Of a stretch of 64,000 bases of DNA, positions 31,725-41,349 are shown in pieces (position 1 is the first letter of the stretch; each line of letters begins with the position of its first letter). The translations under genes and the position numbers were made by a program. This DNA is from Ricordea florida (taxonomy: Eukaryota; Cnidaria; Anthozoa; Corallimorpharia; Ricordeidae), in contig OX453286.1 of NCBI GenBank assembly GCA_949710005.1, positions 3,391,201-3,455,200 of the forward strand, given 5' to 3'. The notes beneath the pieces were generated by a model that was not told the origin of the DNA, did no database searches, and was given only the letters and a program-made list of their open reading frames with translations.

Positions 31725-34700
31725 GATTAATCGTAAAACAGTGCTCAATACGTGAACGTAGAGCGAAGTAGTTGTTGCGGGAGAAAAAAACACACAAACA
31801 AACTACAGGTTTATCCCTACAAGCCTGTTTCGTGGTTGCCCACTCGTCAGGGCAACCCCTGACGAGTGGGCAACCCCTGACGAGTGGGCAACCACGAAAC
31901 AGGCTTGTAGGGATAAACCTGTAGTTTGTTTGTGTGTTTTTTTTCTCCCGCAACAACTATACATTATATAGCATTTCTCGAAGTATGAACTCAAAAAACC
32001 CTAGAGCACCGGTTTGAAAAATAGATGTATGGTTAGATTAATCGATGGGTAGCAAAAGAATAGATCCAATTCAAAGGTGTAAATAACAATATGTGTTCTT
32101 TGCGAGGTGATTATGTTTTATACAAGATGACTGCGGGACTTTAAATTTAAAGGGGAATATTCTCAAAAACTGTGACAATTTTTTGCCAAAACACCAGCTA
32201 ATATGGTCCTACCTTACGTTCTTTGTACATTTGCGAGATTTAAAACTCGCGGGCGTCAAATACATGGTTTCTTCAGACACGTAATATCCAGAGTTGATAA
32301 CTGTGTAGTTTGATACGCAAGGCTAATAAGGAAATTACAGTGGAGGAGGAAGCAACTAAAAAGAATCGGTTTATAAGGTTATTGACACAACAGAACAATT
32401 ACGTCTGGTTGGAATCTACCTTCTAGTATAAATCCTTGGGAAGACATGGAAAATATGAAGCAGGAAAGGCCTCCAAGGACCATGGTTAAGCTCAACGAAA
32501 CACGACGGCCAAACCTGAGGAAAAAGTTGTCTAGTCGTACGTTTAGTAGACACAAGAGTCGTGCTAACAGCGGTCTAAGGTCTGTTGACACACGCAAGGG
32601 ATTCTTCACACTATTTATCGCGCGACAGAGGAGGCGATTTTTATTTACCTTTAAAATCGCCCCAGTAAAAGGCCTCCGATTTTTGTGATTTTGAGGGCGA
32701 TTCAGGTGAGATTTGTTTGCGATTTTACGAAAAGTGGCGTCCTCAACTTTCACTATGCGCGGTTTGTGCAAACGCATCAGTCAAGAATGCGGCTAAAAAG
32801 CGTCATGTATAGTATCCTTGTGGTCATAGCTTCAAGAAAGAGTTATATTGCATGTGCAGCGTGCTTGTTTTTGGTCATGGCTTCCAGGACGAGGTGTTTC
32901 ACAACTAGAGTTCCCGAGTGGACACGATGAGTCTACGATAGACTCCACTGGAATCTAGTGGAGCATTGGATGTGGATGAAAGTTGTAACTTAGTTATCCC
33001 GGCGAGTGAAAGGGTAAAAATACAATTCGGTAACTAGACTGCGAACGCAGACAAAGAGAATCGACTAACAAAAAAAAAAAAAAAACGTCTGCGTTTCAGG
33101 CTATTCGGTGGCTTTCCATGTATGATTTATTCTTGGAGCTACCTACCACATAACTAGTCCGAGACAAAGGACAATTCCGAGTATGTTGACGAGCTCGCGA
33201 ACCGCGTAGTTGCCGTAAAATTCTTGAAGCAGTTGAATAGAGCTATTGTTCAGTCCGCTGACGAGCATTCCGAGGGAGAACCTGTCAATAGCAAAGTAAA
33301 AAGCGAGTTATTTATCCTCACTGTACTCAGACTACAGAGCAGTAAGACGAACTGGTGCTACATCGGTGAGAGTTGAAACAATTAAGAAATGTTTTATCAA
33401 ATCTGTTGATAAAGTCCGTTGTACCACCTTAACCCTTTCAATGCCACAGGTGACCCACGTATAAATTCTCCCTAAAATTCCAATACACTACTGCACAAAC
33501 AGATTATAAGAATTTAGAACATGATCAAATCAAGGATGCTAAATCGATCAACCACCAAATTCTTCTAACTAGAACATAAAGAACTTTATAGAACTTACTC
33601 AGGAGAATTTATACAACCGATCTTGGCAGTGAAAGGGTTCAAGTTAAAAGCGTTCGCCTTCTTTCAGAGCGAGCGACAAAGAGCTAACGCTAACGTTGGA
33701 AACGTAAGCTCCCCTTTAACCCTTTATGCCCCAATATCAATATCCATTTTCTCCTAAGTGTTCTCATATATTTGTTATGGTACTTGTGAGGAGAATTTGT
33801 GTAAATATCAATACAATTCTTTTTTGATGATCACTTTCCTTGTTCTCAAAACCTGAATGGTTGATGAACAGTGAATGCTGCAATGAGAAATTGGATGCTG
33901 GTCACTTCTGGGTCCTAAAGGGTAAACCTTAGGGTGGTAAAACGTACTTAATCAACTCGTTTGATGAACTATTCTCTTGTATTTTCCAAAGAAACGCACC
34001 TTGCGTCGGTGTAAAATTGAAACACAACAAAAATAGATTTATCAAACGAGTTGATAATGTGATAATTAACACTTGATGATTGGTATCAAGGGTAAAAGTG
34101 AATTTTTTTTAACGAGAATCTCAATGTTTCCCGAGACGAAGTAAATACGGTAGAGGCTGGCTTTCGAAATCAAAAAATACCCGGCCTATGAGCATTCGAG
34201 GGGAAATGGTCTATACGGCAAAATCCGAAAAACAAATCAGAACGCTTGGATTTTCCTTAAAAGTACTTTGCTTTGGGATACTAACTAGTCTCGTTTTACT
34301 TAAGTACTTTTCCTCTCACTCAAAATGTTACGTTTTCAATCTATCGAATGCAAAACGACTTACCAAACAAGGCCGATCACAATAGTTATTCTTCGGGCCT
34401 CTCTCCGTCGTAGGAAACGAAACCATCTGTCCTTTTTTTGTTGGTTCTCCGCAGATGGGAAACTTCCCCACATGGTCCAGCAGAGACGATATCGCGATAC
34501 CTGCCTTTGCTCCTTTGTGACGACCCTCTGTAGAAGAGCTTGAGCTTCGCGTGCCTCGCTGCTTGCGGAGTTCAGAAGAACCCAGCGGGGGGACTCTGGA
34601 AGAACCCTGGAATAGAAGGAATAGTACTGCAGTACTTTATTCTTCTCAAACTCCTTAATAATGCATGAGGGAAAAACTAGGAAGTCAGGCAGCGTCACGT

Positions 34701-37700
34701 GCTTGGATATCCGATGAAACACGACTCGTTTTTCTTTCGTTAATTTATCCTTCTAAATAATTTCGTTTGAGAAGCTACATCAGACACTTGATACATGTTT
34801 CATCGCATACCAAACACCTCGAATTTCGTTAAAAATGCTCCGCTGCGCGTCGTATTTTCAGCTCTCTTCTCGGTGTTTGATATGTGATGAAACACTGTAT
34901 TTCGGGCTTGACATATTACATCAGAAGTCACTTGGAAGGACGGAAACACAGGGTTCTCAGACAGAAATTCTCTCAGTTTCTTCTTCAATTTAAATGTTGT
35001 GGCATAACGTTATCCTTGATTAATTTTTTTTTTTGTCGTGAACTCATTATCAAGATTACCATACCGAAAAACAAAGGAAAAAAACTTATACCAAGGATAA
35101 AATTGAACAACAACATAAAGGCTGTCGGCTAGTAGTACCCCCACCCCCCCCCCACCCCCCACCACTGCGGGCGAACTGACCAAAAAAAGCCTTAAACCGA
35201 GCGATTGAACGATACACTTACCTCCAAAAAATAGCCACAAGGAACAAGGGAAGTGAGATTATTATTAAGACTATTTGACGGCTTTTACAAATGTACGTTA
35301 TCCCTGCAATGGTCACAAAAGACATCTCGACGGAAATCCATAAGATACAAATAACTGCAGCACGGTGCAAAGGAACCACGTATTCTGCTCCTAAAACAAA
35401 TGCAACGTAAAACGCTCCACCTAAAACAGACAACAACAACAACAAAAATTACGAAAGATTTACATTTTGGCATGTCGCAGGCAAACTCAGAAAAACAGGT
35501 CCGTCATGCGTACACGTAGGGCTTACTACACAACGTGAGAGACACTCGACTATCGTAGACAAATAAATAAATAAAACCGATGGTGCAATAATGTGGCTAC
35601 ACAATTCGTGTAAACCACACAAAAAGTCATGTGTTTGGATAGTATACCTTGAGGAGCCAAATTTAGGGGGTAGGGATAGGGGTAGGGGTGTTTTAATCTG
35701 GAGGGCAAGAAAGTACCCCTCCGTTTCTCTTGTTTTTCTGTCGCTTTTTCGCTTTGCAAAATAATGCTTTCCAACGATGCTCTCGTTTCACATTCGAGTT
35801 ATTTTCGACCGCATTGGCGGTGTTGAGGGGTGGGGTGGGGACAGCTTTGGGCAGGGGAGAAATGAGCAACAAAATAACCTACCCGAGAAAAATACAACAA
35901 TGCTACGTAAAATGATGAACACAGTCATCGCTTTTATGAAGAATGCACTCGATAAACCTCCGATGAATACAAAAAGAAGCGAGGAGTAAAGCGCCTTGAG
36001 TCGACCAAAGATGTCAGCCACCTGCCCCAACAGAATTGTCCCTAACAACATGCTTCCATACTGTGAAGCTACCAGGAAATGAAAATCTCCATATTCAACC
36101 TGTGTTTTAAAGGAAGCAGATAAGAAGAAATTAACAATTTATCAACTTGAGAATTTTGGGTTGATCTAACATTGAATTCTGCAAATTAAAATATAAGCAA
36201 TTATATGAGACTCACTTGTGAGAATTGCAAGATAGAAATTGGGAGTGAGAGGGTTAATAAAAAGCTTTGCCGCGAGAACATTCGTGGAGTCGCGTGCATA
36301 CGACGTTAGCTGCAGTAATGCCAGCTCAATTGTAGTGAAAAGAGAATTTTTCCTTAAAGTTTACGAAAAATTACCAAATTATTTTTTGTGAGTGAAATCC
36401 TTGATTGCTCCCAGTTCAGGAAACGCTGTATTGTAGAAGCTCATTTCATTTCGCGATAGCAAATCGTCTCAGGAGCAAACAGTACAAAACGACATAGATT
36501 TTTTGTATTTGTGAAGTCAGACAGATTGCGCTGCCTTGACGTTGCCTCATGAATGCGAGGATGGGCGCGGTGAGAATTTAAGGAATACTAAGTTCTCAGT
36601 CTTCAATTTTTTAACGTAAATAACGCTCAGAATAGCTCATGATGACATGTTCAGCCAGTCGTGTTTTTGTCACGTTGTGCTCATTTGTGAATAGCCTGTG
36701 CCAGGCTCCCGGATCGCGGGCACGATCGAAAAGAGGGAGAGCGAGAACGCAAATCAGTGGGAGTCTCCGAAGAAACCGGAGATATAGGAAATGAATCAAA
36801 GGTCACGCACATGAGAACGTGACTTGGGGATGCCGACTACCTGGCGTGATGACATGAACAGATTATCAAAATAGATGACTATGTACAATACGGAAATTTT
36901 TAACACTGAAACCTACGATAAAACACCGAAGGGACATAAAAAGTCACACGTTTCTTACGTTGCTTCAGAGTGTTCTGTCAATATATGACAACGTTCCAAA
37001 AAATGGGTGGGATGTTAGTGGATTGGATGCATGTAACAGTAAACCGTTTAAGTGTCCTGGGGGGGGGCACACATGATGGACTGGCTGGGTTGGGGGGGGG
37101 GGGTCGAGCTAAGTACATAAACTGGAAAGTGTAGACTAAAAATAATCCCTTTTAACAAATAGATTTGTAAGCAAACCATCGATTCGATTTTATAAGTGGA
37201 ATATATAGCTTTCTTAATCCTTAGCTACTGAACATCAAAACAAATTTGTTTCTCATTATTATCAAGATACGCGGCCAAATTGAAAACCGCCCTCTTGAAA
37301 ACACGCGCTTTGCGGGCCGCAAATGACTCCTAGCGGGCCGTTAATGCATTAACGGCCCTGCAGCTGAGTCCACTGCCTGTGAACGGGAAGACTATTATTT
37401 TTTTAAATATAAACTGTCTTTTTGCTAATCATTGTTACCAATCTTTTTAAAACTAGATTATATTTGACATTTTATTGTAAACAAAAAGGAATTTTATTTG
37501 GCTCTTGTTTAGCTGATCGTATTGTAGCAACAACTTTCCATACCATAGTTTCATGCTACAACTCTGTTAAACATTTTTTTCCTATTAAATGAATTTGTAC
37601 GATTTGGCCTTGTGTATTGATAATAATGATAATCGCATGACTTTTGTCGGTCATATAGTTTATTTGTGTCCCTCGTAACATCATTTGCGCCCGAGCGCGA

Positions 37701-40076
37701 AGCGCAAGGGCGCAAATGATGTTACTCGGGCCACAAAATAAACTATATGCCCTCCAAAAGTCATGTGATTGTCCTATTATTGTGGGCCGGGTTGGGGACG
37801 GGAATTGGGAATCGGAGAAGGAAGGCCTTAACGTGTGACTTTTTTCGGTTATTTCAACAATAACATTTTTCTCTATCTGGTCATGATAATCTTCATTCCA
37901 TCGAAAGCTAATTTTGGACGGGTTTGTAAGGCTCAAGAAATTAGCTTAACACGTAAGGCTTCCATTACTCTTATAGATTGGAGATTCAAAACATGGTCAA
38001 AAGTCGAGCTAAAGGATGGTTTTCACTAACGCCGGAGTCGGAGTCGTAGTCGTAAGCGCGCTTATGACCCTGTGAAAATATTGAAAATCGGGGTCGCAAG
38101 CGGAGTCATAATCTCGACAGAATCGGAGTCGGAAGAATCAGAACGGTTCCATTTTCTTCCGATTCCGCTTATGACAGAAGCGGAATGACAAACCAATCGT
38201 GAGGCCTGGATTCTAGCATTGTGACTGGTTTATTCTTCCACTTCTGCTTCCGACTCCGACAATCTAGTTTTCACTAGATCGTAAGTGACGGAGTGGTAAG
38301 CAAAATCTATATTCTCCTTCCGATTCTTTCGATTTGATTTTCACTTGATCGTATCGCTCTACGTTTCTGACTACGATTCCGACTCCGACTCCGTCGCTAG
38401 GTCAACAACAGCCATCCTGATTACAAATTGTTTGGCTCAGCCAGTTAAGTACGATCTTTACCCTGCCTGGGGGAGGGTAAAGGTGTGTATAAGCTTTATA
38501 CAGGATTAACTCGTCCCTTCCCCACTGCGCAATTAACTTTGACTTTGCTCGTGACCAGCTGATGTCAAGAGCCCATTCCTGCTAATCTTTAGAATCTTTC
38601 TACGTTAAGAGAACAGAGAGGGTGAGGATCAGTTTCTGTCATAGTTAGTGTGATAGGCTCCTGGTGTGGCATATGATGGGCATATCGAGCGTTCCGTCTA
38701 AGAGAAAAATTGGACCTAGAAGATTGGAGGAAAACAACTACATGACTTCTGCGTTTCTAGCGGCAGAGCCCCAAAAATGATTGCACCCCCCTCCCCCCCC
38801 CCCACCCCCTCACCTTCCCTGTCTGGGCGATGGTCCCGTGCTTAAACCTAGGTGAACTTGCAAACGCCAAAAAGATCAAATAAATAAAAAAAAATATTAA
38901 AAAAAGCATTGTTGCATGCTTATCGATATACAATAATGCGAAGAAATTCCTTTGTATTAAACGATCGGGCCATAACAAAATCATGAGAACAAAATTTTAT
39001 ATTTCTTTTCAGTGAAATTTATCCTCGAAAATTTGGTCTGTGCACGCTTGACCGAAGATCATGAACTGAATCCTTGCGTGCACTCTGGAAGGATTCGGAA
39101 TATAATCATTGCGATGTAGAACCAGAAGCACCTTCGAGAAAATATGCGCACATAAGTGTGAATTTGCTTTCGTTCCGTGTCAAACTGGCTACAAATGTAG
39201 AAGAAATACTTGTACATCGATTGAAGCTCCATTTGCAGAGAGAATCGTAACGTAAACATTAAACAACTATGAGCCTTTTGGAAACAAACGGAAAAACGAA
39301 TCAAATGAGAAAAGAGGTCCTTTGTCTTCGGGTAATTTAAATAATTTTATCAACAATATGTGCTCTAATTGGAAGGAACAATTTGCTAGAGAACGTTTCA
39401 AGAATTATAACTTTTTGGGAGCTTACAAAATATTGGATAGTCACCAGAGGAAGCTGATGAAGGCAGTTGCTCGGGCAATACAATAAGTAGACTTACCGGA
39501 AGAAAATTCGAAGAATTAGCTGTGGTACTGTTACCTGACTTTATAACTCTTCTTCCCCATAAACAGTTCCCTGATGAGTGATATTCAGTGGATATTTAAG
39601 TTTTTATGATTTTACAGTTGTTTAAATACAAAATCTGGCCTCAAACATCTGCTAAACTGTTCAAACGTTAAACTAAATATTTAGAGATACCTATGAGGCG
39701 GGCAAAATAGAGACTGCGTTTCAAAAAATGAAAAGAACGGCAAATTTGCCGCTTGTTTAAGGCGATATGATTTTTCTCTATTCTAATTTATTGGCAACCA
39801 AGGCGATAAGAATGATCAATGACCAACGAACTTGTATTAAAGCGAGCAAAATAAAAAGGTGCTACTTATAGTTTGACATTCAACCGCACAATGGATCAAC
39901 TTACAATTCTCTTTGCAAGGTATTCTCGCTTGCTCTTCAATCAAAAACGACACAGCGTTAATCTGCCACATTAAAGAAAATAATATCAGCGACAGGAGAG
40001 AGATATTTCGGCCCAAAACGGTCTTGAGATCATTGAACGTTGCCCACAAATTGTCGACTGTTGAAGAGGTAGCCAT
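29879..40076 (-). CDS. Major-facilitator transporter, SLC22/SVOP-like, complete, 9 exons
   Basis: Predicted plasma-membrane organic-ion or solute carrier. Exons in transcript order: 40076-39905, 39534-39497, 36099-35883, 35420-35222, 34606-34364, 33281-33147, 32514-32420, 31425-31317, 30287-29879. All phases join, giving 1617 nt, 538 aa. TM1 is about residues 28-46. The TM2-TM3 loop carries GQVADIFGR (D99, R103), the MFS signature. The central loop begins with PESPRW (212-217), typical of SLC22. W335-FGRR (TM8-9 loop) and ELFPTIVREGVG (about 400) also match. The 38-bp exon 2 encodes CNSTTANSSNFLP with two N-glycosylation sequons. The TM1-TM2 loop is only about 25 residues, versus about 100 in vertebrate SLC22, so the substrate is uncertain. 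The C-terminal tail is acidic. Introns hold SINE, MITE and PLE-derived pieces. Confidence 0.9.
30315..30400. repeat. PLE terminal-repeat fragment
   Basis: aaactggtgctaggtaggtggg and aattgaaacacaa match the outer left part of the PLE at 58808-60650. Similar pieces are at 33345-33430 and 33945-34062. It starts about 28 bp upstream (on minus) of the last transporter exon acceptor. Confidence 0.55.
30830..31085. mobile_element. Palindromic repeat family F
   Basis: cgagttatggacgcacacgg and cctcccgcgtgcgtccatag are the inner inverted arms, flanked by cttacgttataaaagaa. The copy at 20640-20880 has the same layout in the opposite direction, and a related palindrome is at 44460-44615. Confidence 0.6.
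31095..31260 (+). repeat. tRNA-derived SINE
   Basis: acagctaagtggtagagcgt resembles an A-box region and ggtcgcaggcttgactc a decayed B-box. The body ctcggatttggtttctcccg runs to a T-run and tgacagatagatgtg. It lies in the last transporter intron. Confidence 0.5.
31441..31488. repeat. (AAT)/(ATT) microsatellite
   Basis: Trinucleotide run that switches strand phase in the middle, 16 bp upstream (on minus) of the acceptor of transporter exon 8. A separate (AT)n run is at 31690-31722. Confidence 0.9.
31815..31853 (-). ncRNA. Hammerhead ribozyme motif, left arm
   Basis: Same core as 31874-31912 on the opposite strand. Helix I is weaker (2 bp adjacent to the core), so it may be less active. Confidence 0.6.
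31874..31912 (+). ncRNA. Hammerhead ribozyme motif (type I-like), right arm
   Basis: Reading order: ccc (31874-31876), core CTGACGA (31877-31883), stem II gtgg-gcaa-ccac (31884-31895), GAA (31896-31898), stem III aca/tgt with ggct loop (31899-31908), cleavage base a (31909), ggg (31910-31912) pairing with ccc. All invariant core bases are present and the cleavage triplet is GUA. Located in a transporter intron, on the strand opposite to that gene. Confidence 0.75.
33431..33640. mobile_element. MITE (aaccctttcaatgcca TIRs)
   Basis: Ends aaccctttcaatgcca and tggcagtgaaagggtt are inverted, with a ggagaatttata / tataaattctcc second pair. Transporter intron. Confidence 0.65.
33718..33920. mobile_element. 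MITE, piggyBac-like termini (taaccctttatgcccc)
   Basis: The body tatttgttatggtacttgtg, gaggagaatttg and acctgaatggttgatgaaca recurs at 30395-30575 and 46607-46730. The ends ccctttatgcccc and ctaaaggg resemble the TTAA-flanked element at 60740-60843. Confidence 0.6.
33945..34062. repeat. PLE terminal-repeat fragment
   Basis: acttaatcaactcgtttgat and the inverted atcaaacgagttgat are both present, with gaaacacaacaaaa. These are the words found in the arms of the PLE at 58808-60650. Confidence 0.55.
34992..35117. mobile_element. MITE family G, copy 3
   Basis: ccaaggataaaattgaacaa and a diverged left arm, with gaactcattatcaagattac in the centre. Transporter intron. Confidence 0.6.
37631..37770. 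mobile_element. Palindromic MITE (aatcgcatgacttttg)
   Basis: Arms 37631-37690 and 37711-37770 pair with a tight centre of gcgcaagggcgc type. catcatttgcgcccgagcgc appears in both orientations. It lies in the large third transporter intron region. Confidence 0.65.
38025..38415. repeat. Interspersed repeat rich in gtcggagtc words
   Basis: Starts ggatggttttcact and ends gtcaacaacagccatcc. The interior alternates ggagtcgga with its complement tccgactcc, so it folds extensively. No ORF. Confidence 0.5.
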
Positions 40077-41349
40077 GTTGATTTGAATAACACAACGCGT
40101 TGGACAGGTATTTTCATGTCACGGCACGTGACTATTGGACATCTAGCGTGACAACTTTTTTCCGGAGAAAGGAGGAGGGCTTTACCGATTTGAAACGCCA
40201 TTATCATGTGAAAATCCTAAGTCTGGGGTATTTTGTTACAGCTGCTAATCTGTTTGGCTGTACACGTGTATAAGGCATCTCGTTAGAAGTCGTTACGTCT
40301 GAAATATACAGTCTTTTTGAAGGACTAAATCGTAAATGACATTGAAGCAAAATAATCGAAATTTAGGGAGCATTCAGGTGGTGGTATGGCAGGAGGGCGC
40401 ATCACCCCGGGTAGGGTAGGGGCAAGACCCAACAATAAGGTAGGCAGGCGGGAGGGGAGAGAAATCCATAAAGCGTCATGGATAACTTGACATTGTTAGA
40501 TGTGTGTATGATTAAACTTCGTAATAAAACTTAAGGGGCTTCCAATGAAGTGGGAATTGGGGCGTTAAGCATATGCGCATTAAAAATACGCCGCAAAAAG
40601 TCACTTCTCAATGAAACGGCAGTTAATTAAGGTACAGTGGAGCTCCGCTATAACGAACCACGCTATAACGAAAACCCCATTATAATGAACAGATTTTGAC
40701 GGTCCCAACGCACATTTTGGCCCGCTATAACGAATATTTTGTCCGGTCGCTCGCTGCAGTCAATAAAGACGACAGATTTGAGCAGAAATCACAGCTGGCT
40801 TTATTTCGGTTATTTTCTTGTTATTCTACGTGAAAAATTAATATTTTTCAAAAAAAATTGAAAAAGATTGCTTATGTTCTTTTGTAGTATACTCGTTGTT
40901 TCAGTTTGCGCCAGCTATTGTTAGGCAGTAAACTTGTGCAGCCATTTATTCACTGAAACAGTGCGTGTACACTGTCAAAGTTAACTTCACTATCTACAGA
41001 AATCCATTGCTGGTTGAACTCAGCCGGGAAGTTACCAAGAAATAAGGAAAAAAATGGTGCAGTACTATTGTTGTTTTAGATTGCAGTGACCCGGGAATTT
41101 TTAGTGAAAAAAGCTTTCCCCCCCCCCACCCCTCCCTAACCTCGAAAGCAGAGAATAATTATTTTGAGAATTCTATATACGATTAGATGTCTGCCAAAGG
41201 TGAAAATATATTTTTGTGTCGGGCAGAGTTCCCGCATCAACAAACTTGCATAGCAAGAGTGGAGACTAGGTTGGAATGCCGCCTCGATTTCCCACGGTTA
41301 ATTCACGTGATGAGCGGCGGCAAGCACAAAATTTAATGACAAGTTGTTG
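40077..41349. other. Promoter side of the transporter; repeats
   Basis: Upstream of the transporter start (ATG at 40076, minus). A Tigger/pogo-like repeat occupies about 40630-40760: tacagtggagctccgctata and three 'gctataacgaa' units. A C-run is at 41118-41127. No core promoter element is evident. Confidence 0.4.

Larger units (their letters stand above)
31769..31959. mobile_element. Palindromic element with hammerhead motifs on both strands
   Basis: Inverted arms from tagttgttgcgggag... (31769) to ...cgcaacaacta (31959) meet near 31853. Each arm holds a hammerhead core. The left neighbour gtgctcaatacgtgaacgta matches (inverted) the flank of the palindrome at 9549-9908. An extra partial unit 'cctgacgagtgggcaac' at 31858-31874 shows local tandem duplication of the ribozyme's 5' half. 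Confidence 0.75.

Noticed and set aside
36200-36260. Possible transporter exon with gtgagt donor on minus
   Set aside because: The segment is an interspersed repeat (caattctcacaagtgag); phase is already satisfied by the 38-bp exon at 39497-39534.
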